A DNA stretch of 64,000 nt, from positions 171,068,704 to 171,132,703 of the forward strand of contig OX336389.2 of assembly GCA_946902985.2 (NCBI GenBank). Reading direction: 5' to 3'. Source of the stretch: Meconema thalassinum (lineage: Eukaryota > Arthropoda > Insecta > Orthoptera > Tettigoniidae). The notes under the pieces are model-generated. The model did no database searches, had not been told where the DNA came from, and worked only from the letters and a program-made list of their open reading frames with translations. The position numbers were made by a program, and so were the translations under genes. Below, in pieces: positions 22,791 to 34,509 of this stretch; position 1 is the stretch's first letter; every line of letters begins with the position of its first letter.

Positions 22791-23172
22791 TTTTCCGTCC
22801 CCATGATAAAATTTAACCAGCAAATATAAATTCTAGAAGTGTGACACAGGAGGGTAATGTTACAAACTCGAGGCCGTGGGAGAGCCCGATCACGTGATAT
22901 ATTGCACAATAGACGCTTCTAGAAGGCTAAAATTGGCATAGCAACAGCGGGTTTGGGAATTAATATTATAAATATTGTTATAAATTATGCTATTGGATCC
23001 CAGCCTAGAGCCAATGAGAAGAGGTCTTATTGAAGACGGGATCAACTTCAACTACATAATTTGGTGAAATTATGCATTTAGGGCCTTCTTCCTCTTTTAT
23101 TCATGGGGCCTCTCGTTTCCAAGTTCCTGATTAGCGTCGACCTCCAAGATCTTTTGCTACCATGTGTTTCCT

Positions 23173-23640
23173 TCATTCCCACCTGAATATCTCTGCTCCC
23201 TTCACAAAGCTGCAGATCAATCTTATTGGGTCCTCTAGGATTTTCTCTCTTTCTTCACCCGGCAGCCCCAGTGTGGAGATTCTAGTTCTTCCCAGCGCCT
23301 CACATTCAAAAAGTATGTGTTCAGCTGATTCTTCTGCTTCATTGCATTTCCTACATATATTGTCTCTTATTACTCCAATTCTATGTAGGTGTTTTTTAAG
23401 ATGGCAGTGTCCTGTCAATAGTCCCACTACCCATCTTATATTTCCCCTGCTAAGTTGTAGAAGTTGTTTAGTGTGCTTCTTGTTTGGTCCTTTTATCAGT
23501 TCCTTTGCAAGTCTGCAACCTGGAGTCTTTTTCCAGTTTTCTATTTGCTTCTTTTGTACCCATTTACCTATTACATGTCGGGCTTGTCTGTAAGAGATCC
23601 CACATACAGGTTCTGGGCCGACAAAATGTATCTCTGCATT
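23173..23640 (-). pseudogene. LINE ORF2 C-terminus with zinc-knuckle
   Basis: The minus strand reads GLLTGHCHLKKHLHRIGV, then CRKCNEAEESAEHILFEC, then a tail. The C-x2-C ... H-x4-C knuckle with HILFEC is the C-terminal part following RNase H in I/R1-type LINEs. Open coding extends upstream to about 23640 with a WKKTPGCRLAKEL segment. RNase H and RT are not present, so this is an isolated 3' fragment. It is only distantly related to the I-like LINE at 2193-3985. Confidence 0.75.
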
Positions 23641-23649
23641 TAGGACCTT

Positions 23650-24518
23650 AGAAGAAGATTTTCTTATTTGGTAATGAAGAAAATATCAAAAGAAATTATG
23701 TCTGATACTTTAGGAACCGCAGGTTGGTTAATCTACGCAGTAATAAGCAATAGTAATCTACGCGCTAAAATTATGTTGGGAGATTGATATGGCTGCCAAA
23801 ATTTCGACTTGGAGGGGGAGATCCAAGGAACGACGTTCCTATTCCAGCAGTCTTTGAAGATTGAGGAAGTGTTTTTACTGGGTTAACGGAGATCCCAAAA
23901 CTTTGTCCGAGTGCGACGACTGTCTGCTTGTGGAGACGCGAGGATAGCTAGGTAGATCGTAGGAGATTACCGCACTTCCATTTTAAGTGAAGTTGTGAGG
24001 AACATTGAAATTAGTATATCTCTTATATAATTGAGATTTGAGTTCAACGAAGTGAATATATATAAAGAACAGGTCGAAGACTACATTCTGTTGAAAGTCG
24101 AGCGTTCTAAAATTTACCGTTTCGACAATATAAGCCTGTTAAGACAGATTCTCAAATGTGTTGGAAATAAAGCTGAATATCATTTTAGATTTGCAACGTG
24201 AAGTTGGCGAACGCAGTTCAAGTGAACAGTAGCGAAGAACTTATAACATTGGCGCAGCAAATAAACATTATCATAATGACTATCATTATTCTTCAAGTGG
24301 TTTCATTCAACATAATTCACATTGTTGATATGATGAACTAAATAGGCATGCGCCAGAGACATATTCGATAACAGAAGTTAAGATACAACGATGGAACTTC
24401 GTTAGACAACGTATTCTTGAATACAGATGTAGTGTAGGGTCCATCTTGTACATTTTCGTCAGTCTACGAACACTAATGTAACATCAATTAGCAATATAAA
24501 TATTTCATTCACCATCTA
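23650..24518. other. No recognised gene
   Basis: AT-rich sequence without domains or clear repeats up to the left end of the intact Tc1 element. Confidence 0.4.
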
Positions 24519-25983
24519 CACACATCAAAAAAAGTTTTGCATCACCTCGGTTCCAAGAGTTCCGGAACCGTTAAATACAAAGGGAATAGAGATCAACACA
24601 AACAACATTTCAGCTCGTTTTATTGCTCATGAGACCCACACATTGCATGTTGTACCATCATACAGCTAGACGTTCAGCATTTGTGGTCCAGATTGCAGTA
24701 CACACCACTACCTCTAATACCCAGTAGCACGTCCTCTTGCATTGATGCATGCCTGTATTCGCCGTGGCATACTATCCACAAGTTCATCAAGACACTGTTG
24801 GTCCAAATTGTCCCACTCCTCAATGACAATTCTGCGTAAATCTCTCAGAGTGGTTGGTGGGTCAAGACGTCCATAAACAGCCCTTTTCAACATATCCCAG
24901 GCATGTTCGATAGGGTTCATGTCTGGCGAACATGCTGGCCACTGTAGTCGAGCGATGTCGTTATCTTGAAGGAACGCATTCACAAGATGTGCACGATGAG
25001 GTCGAGAATTGTCGTCCATGAAGACAAATGCCCCTCCAATATTCTGCCGATATGGTTGCACTATGGGTCGGAGGATGTCATTCAGGTATCGTAAAGCCGT
25101 TTCGGAGCCTTCCATGACCACCAGTGGCGTACGTCGGCCCCACATAATGCCACCCCAAAACATCAGGGAACCACCACCTTGCTGCACTCGCTGGACAGTG
25201 TGTCTAAGACGTTCAGCCTGACCAGGGTGCCTCCAAACACGTCTCCGACGATTGTCTGGTTGAAGGCATATGCGACACTCATCGGTGAAGAGAACGTGAT
25301 GCCAATTCCGTGGGGTCCATTCAGCATGTTGTTGGGCCCATCTGTACCGCGCTGCATGGTGTCGGGGTTGCAAAGCTGGACCTCGCCATGGAAGTCGGGA
25401 GTGAAGTTGCGCATCATGCAGCCTATTGCGCACAGTTTGAGTTGAAACACGACGTCCTGTGGCTGAACGAAACGCATTATTCAACATGGTGGCATTGCTG
25501 TCAGGGTTCCTCCGAGCGGCAATCCGTAAGTAGCGGTCATCCACTACAGTAGTAGCCCTTGGGCGGCCTGAGCGAGGCCTGTCATCGACAGTTCCTGTAT
25601 CTCTGTACCTCCTCCATGTCCGAACAACGTCGCTTTGGTTCACTCTGAGACGCCTGGAAACTTCCCTTGTTGAGAGCCCTTCTTGACACAAAGTAACAAT
25701 GCGGACGCGATCGAACTGCGGTAGTGACCTTCTAGGCATGGTAGAACTACAGACAACATGAGCAGCGTACCTTCGTCCTGGTGGAATGACTGGAACTGAT
25801 CGGCTGTCGTACCCCCTCCGTCTAATAGGCCCTGCTCATGCATGGTTGTTTACATCTTTGAGCAGTTTTAGTGACATCTATGAACAGTCAAAGGGACTGT
25901 ATCTTGGATACAATATACACAGTCAACGTCTATATGCCGGAGATCTGGGAACCGAGGTGATGCAAAACTTTTTTTGATGTGTG
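24519..25983 (-). mobile_element. Intact Tc1-like transposon, copy 1
   Basis: The element is 1465 bp, flanked by TA on both sides. Its 36-bp terminal inverted repeats start CACACATC, then seven A, and end CCTCGGTTCC; they appear perfect. The same 1465-bp element is present at 38297-39761 in the opposite orientation. The single transposase gene is open end to end. The size, perfect ends and open reading frame indicate recent insertion. Confidence 0.95.
24714..25739 (-). CDS. Tc1-like DD34E transposase, 341 residues
   Basis: This cut-and-paste transposase acts in the nucleus on the element's own ends. Residues about 10-50 form a first helix-turn-helix (EGLSTREVSRRLRVN), a GRPR minor-groove motif lies at 58-61, and a second HTH spans about 70-115. 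The DDE domain has Asp153 (FTDECRI), Asp243 (MDDNSRPH) and Glu278 (SPDMNPIEHAWD), with 34 residues between the last two. The length of 341 matches Tc1 family enzymes, and ATG at 25739 follows the 5' UTR directly. All catalytic residues are present. It differs from the copy at 38541-39566 by seven residues: L6I, Q35K, L116R, R144Q, V208I, G236E and I306V (this copy first). Antisense frames in the gene are shadows. Confidence 0.95.
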   Translation of the reverse strand: MPRRSLPQFDRVRIVTLCQEGLSTREVSRRLRVNQSDVVRTWRRYRDTGTVDDRPRSGRPRATTVVDDRYLRIAARRNPDSNATMLNNAFRSATGRRVSTQTVRNRLHDAQLHSRLPWRGPALQPRHHAARYRWAQQHAEWTPRNWHHVLFTDECRICLQPDNRRRRVWRHPGQAERLRHTVQRVQQGGGSLMFWGGIMWGRRTPLVVMEGSETALRYLNDILRPIVQPYRQNIGGAFVFMDDNSRPHRAHLVNAFLQDNDIARLQWPACSPDMNPIEHAWDMLKRAVYGRLDPPTTLRDLRRIVIEEWDNLDQQCLDELVDSMPRRIQACINARGRATGY

Positions 25984-25985
25984 TA

Positions 25986-27902
25986 TATGAATATTTCTAT
26001 AAATTATTTTCCAATGATGAGGCTGATACATATTTGCGACGGAGAATGAAGATTCTACAGAAGAGATTTGTCAAGATGCTAGGGGTAGCCCAGCAACCAC
26101 AGAAGAATTTGCCAGAAGGATGTCGTTCGAGCCCAGGCGAATGTTGGTGAATTCCGGAGAGGGAACGTTTCCTATCTCTGAGGTCGCAGATCCGAGGTTC
26201 GAATGCAAATCCATCTCAGTATCTTGAACTGAGGAAACATATAAAGTATTGTGTGAATACTTACACAGATCTTCAAGTTTTCATCCAAATAAGGTAGCTG
26301 TGTCTCTTATTTTTAGTATAGAGCTTGATTAGTGACATCCTGAGCCAACGATCTTACTCCATATTTTCACATTTCATGTATTTCAGTGTTCACATGTATT
26401 TTACACTTCAGATGTGTGCTAAGATCATTACGCTTCAAGATTATTTAGGAGATGATTGCCTTTCATCTATTTTTCAATTTTATTCTACGGATCAGTTGTG
26501 GAACTGACATTACAATTTTTGTTTGAGGAATCATATTGCCTCATTGAAGACCAGTCACTTCGACTCTCGAATTTTAATAATTTTATTTAAACCAAGTATT
26601 CTGACATTGTGTCATAGCTTCAAATTAAAATTCTTTTTAAATTTAATTTGAGCACTTTAATGTAACAACATCTAACTTCAAGAACAGAAGAAACATCGAA
26701 TGATATTGTTATATCATTATTGTGCATAAACTGTCGACGATCTAGGAAATACTAGTCGTTTGATAAGACCGAAGTCTTAACCCCTATAAACATTCTTTGT
26801 GTAGAGTGGAAAAACATTACGACGTTGACAAACCTTTTTATTATTTGTAAAGCTGAGAGCTTTGTTCATTTAATATGTTAGAGGAAATACCTTTTGAAAG
26901 AAGAATATTCAAATCTTTGGCTAGGAATTCAAAGCTAGTTTATCCCGGTCAGGATTGAATTCTATTTGACACTATAAATAACATGTGTGTTATTTTACAC
27001 TATTTGTGTAACATCACGTCATTATGTCGACCTGATATTACAACGATAAGCAATTTAAAGCTTGATCAGTGAAGTGAGACAGGAGTATTATTTTTATTAC
27101 ATGTATTTGCGACAGACGAGTTAACAGTTAATTATCTTTTTGTGGAGTAAACTTTAGGAGGTCAATCACGACAGTCTAATATCGTTCGTTACGATTGGAA
27201 GTTTCGTTTGAAGAACATAAGTATGTATAATTGTAGATCAATAGTCATGTGAAACGATACTGAGGGTCACGCCTTTATTTGAGAAAAGTTCCTACAGAAG
27301 AAATGTTAATAACAATTAATCCATTTTTGGTTATTGTTTAACATAGTGGATGATAATTATTTATGCCATATATATTGTTATATGAGGATTTGTAGAGCTA
27401 TAGAATGCTCGTGCGAAGGAAGTTCCGCATTTTAAGGGAAGTCAAAATATTATTGTTCTTTGATAAGAAGGCATGGATCATGTTAAGGGTCGTTGTGTAC
27501 AAGTAGTCCAGTTCATGTGGAGCTACGTTTTAGCTGTGTTGACAGAAGGGTTTTAGCGGAAATACAACTAGAGAACAATTGTCTACTCATGTCAATGATA
27601 CAATTATTATATTTTATTAAACCCGAAGTTATGTAATTACGTACAGTTAACCTTAATCAGTCGACTGTATTAGACCGACAATGTAAGGAAACCTATATAA
27701 GACGATGTGTAAGCAGTATATGTAAACTACGGAGTTTTAGAAAATGGTTATGTGGAAAAACAATGTATATAATTAATTGAGAATTGTATTGTAACCGAGA
27801 AGCCAGAATCTCGAAAGTAACGTGTTAGCAACACTAAATAGTGTCCATTATTATTATGAACAAATTATATGTAAATTTTTGTCGGAAATGATTTAATTAG
27901 TT
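25986..27902. other. No recognised gene
   Basis: About 1.9 kb of AT-rich sequence with no domain, no frame over 60 codons of interest and no clear repeat structure. Confidence 0.4.
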
Positions 27903-29062
27903 AACAAGAGTTTAGTGCTTTTCAGTCGGTCAACACGAATGTACCCAAAAGAGATGGGTTATGCCCTAATCCTGAAATAAATTACATGAGATTAATAAAA
28001 CACTAGGATGACCAGTTTCGATCGTCAAGCGATCATCATCAGATCCATTACACTTAGGCTACAAAATCTATGTTTGAAATACAGGTGAAAATATTTACAA
28101 TATGTACAATTATTTAGTTGCAGTATTGGTACTGCAACTGTCAGTGTATGCTAAATGCAGTATATATGTTAGGTGAAATGCTAAATGGTGATAGCTATCC
28201 GTAGATTGTACTTTAGAGAGATTATATGGTTGTAAACTATGGTTAAACTATAAAATTTTAGGCTAACTACTTATCTGATTGTCTTCCGTACAACAGCTAC
28301 TCGCAGTTTTCGTGCTCACTGGAACTCACTGTGCGGTAGACTGCGGTGGTTATATTAACGACTGGTTTTTCCCTGCTTTCTCCCCCCTGCTCCTACGTGC
28401 TGTGGGGAGTGATAGCGATGTGTTTATGTGAGGTGTTGCCAACCTAGATAAGATGTATGTTATTGAATGAGGTGGGTCTACAATTATTAAAGACCGTGGA
28501 TTAGCCCTCGCCACGCGTGGAGCATAACCCATTCGAACTAAGCGTTGACGGTCTTATGAGGACGTCCCGGCACCTTTAATACTGCCGCGAATATGGGCCT
28601 TGGTTTATTGCAGAAGAAAAGTACATCGTACACCTGATCCAGATAACATTTACCTATTAACTGCGAATAGCTGTTGTACGGAAGACAATCAGATAAGTAG
28701 TTAGCCTAAAATTTATAGTTTAACCATAGTTTACAACCATATAATCTCTCTAAAGTACAATCTACGGATAGCTATCACCATTTAGCATTTCACCTAACAT
28801 ATATACTGCATTTAGCATACACTGACAGTTGCAGTACCAATACTGCAACTAAATAATTGTACATATTGTAAATATTTCACCTGTATTTCAAACATAGATT
28901 TTGTAGCCTAAGTGTAATGGATCTGATGATGATCGCTTGACGATCGAAACTGGTCATCCTAGTGTTTTATTAATCTCATGTAATTTATTTCAGGATTAGG
29001 GCATAACCCATCTCTTTTGGGTACATTCGTGTTGACCGACTGAAAAGCACTAAACTCTTGTT
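27903..29062. mobile_element. Fold-back element with ~400-bp inverted arms
   Basis: The left arm (27903 to about 28306) and right arm (about 28660 to 29062) are near-perfect inverted copies. The outer end reads ACAAGAGTTTAGTGC and its complement; the inner end reads GTACAACAGCTA. A 350-bp spacer holds no gene. A small internal palindrome, CGATCGTCAAGCGATC, lies near each outer end, and TTA flanks both ends as a likely 3-bp target duplication. It is a non-autonomous DNA transposon; the family is unresolved. Confidence 0.88.
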
Positions 29063-30080
29063 TACTAAGGCAACACTGAAAATATGGCTTCAAACACCAC
29101 AATGTTAATTAGTTAAATAATTTAGTAGTATTTATTAATCGATTGTTTTGGAATAGCGTGTGTTTTATGAGCGGATGTTTTTGGTATGAATGATTGTCCA
29201 CTGTTAAGAGTAATTGTTGAACCGGATTGGTCTAGAACAATTTCGGTGTGCGAATGAAAGAGTGTATAAAAATTTTCAGAATGATTGTTAAAGAAACATA
29301 GAAGTTATGAGCATTTTTGTAAGATCTAAATGTTAATTTTACGTGTATTTTAAACGCACTCAAAAGCAGTCTCAATGTAGGCTAGCCAGAATGATTCACC
29401 GTTAGGATTGGAGAGCAGTGTGACATAATATGAACAGGTGAAGATTCGCAGCCTTCTATAAAATGTAAAAAGTTCTGAATGCAGCGTGGTGCTAGCGTTT
29501 CATTGATAAAGTCAGGCTAGTGCACGTGCGTTCTCCAGACGCGTGCTAGTGAATGTAACCAGTTGTCAGGAATGCCATGAATGTAAGAGCCTTCCTTAAA
29601 CGATTTTCTTTCTTACGTAGTTTAGGCCTATACCTACCAAGGCTTTCACGCTGATATTTTTGCACGGCATTGTAGTAAGATGTGTAGTAGAAAGGAAGTG
29701 TGTATGATTGTATGGTTTTATTTTTCTTTTGTTATTAGATTAGTTTAGTGTTATTTTGTTTATTTAGGTTAATTTACCATTGTTAATAAATTTATTCAGT
29801 TCGTTATCTGTCGTTGTTCACGTGTGATTCATTTTAAATATAAGGAGTAGAGTATTGTGGATGTATTGTAGGCGAAGCTGAATTCCCAGTCCCCGAGAAC
29901 GTAAGTAAAGGTAGGTGTGCCCCGTGTAGTTGGTTGTTGATCCACAATATTCTTGTAACTGCTGTATGTAAATCCCTAAAGACCATGTTTGGAGCAATTT
30001 CTAATGTAGTAATTGGCCAGTGCTGTTAGAAATGGGCGATCCAGCTGGGGCAATGGATATTCCAACAGGCTACTTTCCGG
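29063..30080. other. No recognised gene
   Basis: AT-rich; no domains and no repeat structure seen. Confidence 0.35.
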
Positions 30081-30084
30081 ATTT

Positions 30085-30345
30085 GCGGGTACAGTAGCTA
30101 CTGAAAGGCTACGGCCACCTCCTTCCCTCTTCCTTGCCTATCCATCCTAACATTCCAATCTCTCTCCTCATGAGGCCCCTGTTCGCTTTGCAGGTGAGGC
30201 CGCCTGGGCGACGTGCTGATCACATCTCCCCAATTGTATCCATCCCGACCAGATGTTTCCAGCACCTGGACACTGTCCGTGGAGGCGGTAGTGGTGAGTT
30301 CCCTCGCTGAGTCCGTGGGAACCACCAACCTAGAGGGTAAATCGA
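30085..30345 (+). mobile_element. 3' half of a SINE
   Basis: The segment starting CTACGGCCACCTCCTTCCCT and continuing through GCAGGTGAGGCCGCCTGGGC and GTGGAGGCGGTAGTGG to CTAGAGGGTAAAT matches, from my memory of related insect repeats, the 3' half of the SINE family whose 5' half occurs at 31465 and 34510. The link to those copies is partly direct: the GGCCACCTCCTTCC stretch also occurs in the reversed copy at 34650. Confidence 0.55.
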
Positions 30346-31040
30346 CTAAATAAAAAAATGAACTATTGCAAACTCACAACTTACGGGACGAATCAACTGC
30401 AGAAATTAAAATTCGCTGCATAACTACCGGGGACACCTCTCACAAACAATTATTTTTATTCATGCTGTATTATTTTTTATTATTATGATTATTATCGTTA
30501 TCATTATTATTACATTCGTATTGTTTATTATGTATCAATTGTATAATCTGGTTAGATGGAAGAGAGGGCCCAATGGCCCTAATCTTGACAGACAAATTAA
30601 ATATATCTATTTATCTACATTCAACGCCACTAAGGGCGAAATCATATATGCACGACGACAGGACTTCATACCAATACTCCAGGGAAATTAGTGTGCTCAG
30701 CGCTATCCTTATTTCTATCCCCCAGACCTATCCACCGAACAACGCTGTATGGGACATTTATCAAAATGTACAGGAACAAAGAAAAACATTTCTTCATCGC
30801 ATATACATTAATGTTTGACTTTAAAACAATTCAATATAATTATTGGTGAATAACAAACTATGTTCAGCCTGAAAATGCCATAATGCCACTCTAATGCCTG
30901 TATAATAGCTGTTTGATATCTCAATATGGTGGAATAGTGCCATATGCGAATGTTCTTACACCGTTGTTCCATAGCAGACATAACATACAGGAACAATAAT
31001 GCCAGAAATAAATTTCTAATCTATTCCATTACACAGAGAT
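30346..31040. other. No recognised gene
   Basis: AT-rich with ATT runs near 30465-30530. Short frames at 30485-30818 overlap each other and have no family signature. Confidence 0.35.
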
Positions 31041-31380
31041 TTGTTGTTAATTCATTTCAGGAGCTCGGGTCATCTTGGTCATCAGCCTGATGTAGTTGGG
31101 TGTGTTTTGTACTTGTCTGATAACCTGTATTTATGTGGTGACTGTATTAGTGTGTGTAACTGTATTAGGGACAAGGATGAGGGAGGTGCCGCGGGACTTG
31201 TAGTAATATACTATCCCTGCATTTGCCTGGAGTGAGTGTGGGAAAACCAAACTCAGGATAGCCCCTGTCAGCGCCGGGATACAAAGCTGCGATCTCCGGA
31301 CTTTTTGCAACTTCCTTCGCGGCTGTGTTTCTCGATTTAACGAGCTCGGCTACGCCGCGGGACATTACACAGAGAATACA
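31041..31380 (-). mobile_element. SINE fragment, reverse orientation
   Basis: Shares with 34510-34925 the order GGGCTCGG-like start, CATCTTGGTCATC, GATAACCTGT, GTATTAGTGTGTGT, then AAGGATGAGGGAGGTGCCGC and a CCTGGAGT-like segment. It is more diverged toward the right, where a different sequence (CAGCGCCGGGATACAAAG) takes over. Confidence 0.55.
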
Positions 31381-31464
31381 TTTTTTCCATCTTCATAACA
31401 TATATCAAAATATAATTCCCATTTATTATTGTTATCTAGTACAAAAATGGACCCCACAAAAAGA

Positions 31465-31690
31465 CAAGAAATTTAATTCTGGTCTGAGGGCTGGAACGGG
31501 GTATACTCAGCATCGTGAGGAAAAACTTAGAAGCGGTGGGTTCGATTCCCAGCTCAGCCATCCTGGAAGTGGTTTTCCGTGGTTTCCGACTTCTACTCCA
31601 AGCGAATGCCAGCCACGGCCGCCACCTTACCAAACCTCGTCTGAATTACAACTACACACACTAATACAGCCATCACAATAACACAGGTTT
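31465..31690 (+). mobile_element. SINE, forward orientation, head missing
   Basis: Starts AAGAAATTTAATTCTGGTCT and continues through GGGCTGGAACGGGGTATACT, a GGTTCGATTCCCAGC B-box-like motif, and TGGAAGTGGTTTTCCGTGG to a CACACACTAATACAGCCATC tail. Each block is found in reverse complement at 34510-34925. The tRNA-like head is absent. Confidence 0.8.
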
Positions 31691-31699
31691 TCTGAAGAA

Positions 31700-32079
31700 T
31701 TTCACACACACCAAGTTCACGGAGCTACATGACCGCGACGTACCAGGGCCCCTAAATAAATCAACAACAATACACACTCGCCAATCCGACTTTGCATTAA
31801 CCGCATAGCTCTGACAGTACCATTCAGCGTTGTTCCATTTACCTGGTTTGGAGGCTGGTTAGCATGGATATTCTTCCCACATCGACTTATTATTATTATT
31901 ATTGAAAAAGCGCACAATGTGCAAAATACAAAACTGAGTAACCAGCTGTACATTATTCCAATCCCAATTGGGTTATTGTATGTCTTTGTCGGCAATATTT
32001 TGCATGATATCGTGAACAGCATTCACTGCATAGATCACACACACATTCTTCAGTTGTTTGGTGGAATCTCTAGATTTTG
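31700..32079. other. LINE 3' UTR and flank, no gene
   Basis: Sequence between the SINE and the LINE ORF. The right half is probably the untranslated end of the minus-strand LINE that follows. An ATT run lies near 31890. Confidence 0.35.
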
Positions 32080-33131
32080 CAGAACTTGTAGTGATAACCT
32101 TGTGTAGCGTATCGTGTCATTACGTGTCGGAGTTCGTAGTTTGCCTGTTTCCATTCGTCAGTCATTATGGCGTCAGTTGAGAAGAAATCATTCCAGATAG
32201 CGTTTTTCTTTTCTTTTAGTATTTGAAGGGCATTCTCATAGGCCTCGGTGCACGGTAGTAACATCTGCAGTCTAATGTCTTGTACGAAGAAAATTTCTTT
32301 TGTGAAGACATAAGTAAGTCTTGACAGCGCTGTCTTCCCGATACCCAAGACTCTTTTTATATAGCGGGCTTTGACTTTCTCTAATGTTAATAGGTTGCTC
32401 TCTTTTAGTTTGTCCCAAATTATGTGGATTCCATAAGTCGCTATTGTTGCTATGGCCGTTTTAAATAATGTCATAGCCGTTTTTATCGAGAGTTTTGGGG
32501 GCTGCTGAATGTTGTAAATTGCTTTTATCGCTGATGTTGCTCTTTCTTTCACATGAATGTTGAATGATGGCAATGTTGTTTGGAGAGTAACTCCAAGATA
32601 TTTGAATTTTGAAACTACTTCTAGGTGATTATTTTGAAGGGTCAGTGTGTCCTTTGGGGAGAATTTTCCACCTCTTCTGAAAATCATTTGTTTAGTTTTG
32701 TCGTGATTTATTTGGAAGTCATTTTCCAGAGCCCATGAGGTGAGACTGTTTAGTACCGTTTGTAGCTCTTCTTTATCTTCTGAGTCTATTATATCATCTG
32801 AATTAAGTATGAGTGTTGCTGAGGTATCCATAATAATTTTTGTGATGTCAGCCGTCATGACATTGAATAGGATCGGACTGATTGGGTCTCCTTGTTGTAC
32901 TCCGGAAGTTCGCGTTATTGTCTTGGATAGTGTGGTATCATCAAATATTTGGATATGATTGTATCTAAGGATGTCTGAGAGTATGTTTGTAATTGGATGT
33001 GTGTCACCAATCTTCTGGCTGAGTTTTCGAAGGAGTGTTTTCCTGTTAATAGAGTCGAAGGCTTTACTGTAGTCTATAAAGACTACACAAAACTTTTTTC
33101 CTGGGTGCCGTAGTGTATCTTGAGCCTGCTC

Positions 33132-33166
<35 letters not shown>

Positions 33167-33830
33167 CTCAAGTAAGCGGAAACTAAATTGGTTATCTGGT
33201 ATTTGTGCATCTACGTGAGAAGTAAGCCTGCTGGTCAAGATTTCCATGAAAATTTTGAAAGATGTGTTTTCAAGGGCTATGCCTCTATAGGAATCTGGAT
33301 TACTGGTCTCTCCTTTCCCTTTGAAAAGAACTTTAATATTTGAAATTCTCCATTGCTCTGGCATTTTTCCTGTGCTCATGCATTTATTGAATAGTTCTGT
33401 CCATTAATCTTCCAGCATGTGATAGGATTCGTTGAGGTGTTCTGCATATATGCCGTCTGGCCCTGAAGATTTTTTGTTTTTTTGACTTTGATATCGCATT
33501 TCGTATTTCTTGGACTGTTATAGGGGTGTGACTATCTAATATTTCAGTTGCATAGTATTCGTAGGCTATGTGCGTATGTTGGGGATTTAGGATGGCGTCA
33601 AAATGGTTTTCCCACGTGTCCATAGAAATTTCTCTTATTGCTGTATATGCCTTTCCCTGATCTCTCAACTTCTCGCATTTAAATTTCTTCCACTCACTCA
33701 CGTTAACCTTACGATTTCTTGATCTGTTCAATCGATTTACACTACTAGGACTCAGCACAACATCTCCCGCACTCGCCATGATGTACCGTACACAACATTG
33801 TGCTGTATAGCGTTTTTCCGCCAGGCGCAA
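32080..33830 (-). pseudogene. LINE endonuclease-RT ORF2, partial and broken
   Basis: Minus-strand frames give the RT in order. 33830-33384 holds the linker with ITVQEIRNAISKSKKQK. 33379-33170 holds GKGETSNPDSYRGIALENTS and the FSFR segment; a TAAG microsatellite then interrupts. 32858-32080 holds the thumb and C-terminal region: NDFQINHDKTKQMIFRRGG, FKYLGVTLQTT, and YELRHVMTRYATQGYH near the end. The catalytic box lies in a broken stretch between 32860 and 33080, where the frame still resembles RT. The order and C-terminal block match the better preserved LINE at 43936-46818, so they are one family. The endonuclease is missing. Confidence 0.82.
33133..33166. repeat. (TAAG)n microsatellite inside LINE RT
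   Basis: About eight TAAG units between two copies of GCTCAAGTAAG. The expansion sits within RT coding and lengthens the frame. Confidence 0.9.
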
Positions 33831-34039
33831 AGCTTATAGCCTAACAACTAGGTGCTTCAAAATGTCATTTGGACGTGTTTTCCATGTCAGCACGCGGAGA
33901 ATGCCTCATAAATCATTGTTGGGCCATAAACTCAATTTGCAAAACAAAAAAAGTTCAATACAGCGTTGTTCGGTGGCGTGCTTCAATTGTGTAAAAGTGT
34001 TCTTAGAGGGGGAGAAATCAAATGGTGAGGGTAGGGACT

Positions 34040-34335
34040 TAACCGGCACAACAAGTGAGGAGAGGGGTCCCACAAGGAAGTAAACCGGGCCCTTTATTAT
34101 TTTTATCTAGATAAATAACATATGGGAAGACTTGGAATCACCTCAAGGTCATTTGCTGATGATATATTGTTTTATGCGGAGATCAGGGATAGGCGAGATT
34201 GTGTAGCATTAAAAAGAGATTTGAGAAAACTTACAAACAGAATAAATTAAAATGCTATGGTGACAAATGCAGTGAAGAGCCTGGCTGTTACATTTGGATA
34301 TAAGAGGAGCAAGATTGGAAGGAATGTATTGACAA
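34040..34335 (+). pseudogene. LINE reverse transcriptase palm fragment
   Basis: Across frames the plus strand reads a GVPQG-like turn followed by GPLLF, then RSFADDILFYAEIRDRRDC with the FADD catalytic box, then VALKRDLRKLTNRIN. These are consecutive RT motifs of a jockey/R-type LINE on the plus strand. Frameshifts and stops are frequent. It is unrelated in orientation to the LINE just to the left. Confidence 0.7.
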
Positions 34336-34509
34336 GTCTACTTGTTGTTGTTGTTGATAACCATCTCGCAGCTGACTGCAATTAACATAGATATGATTTC
34401 AAGTGTTGGTCACTTGCATTTCACAGATACTCTCGTGCAATGTAATGTAAAGGGATCACTGAAATATCCTGATTGCGTATTAAGATTTGAAGATAGTTAA
34501 TGCAATTTG

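Noticed and set aside
25163..25477. Long second-frame and antisense ORFs overlapping both Tc1 transposases (also 38803-39117, 38437-38640)
   Set aside because: They recur in both copies only because the copies are nearly identical. They have no domain, and the DD34E frame explains the coding signal.
27903..29062. Helitron identity for the fold-back unit
   Set aside because: Long inverted arms and a likely TTA duplication are inconsistent with Helitrons, which lack both; no CTRR end with hairpin was seen.
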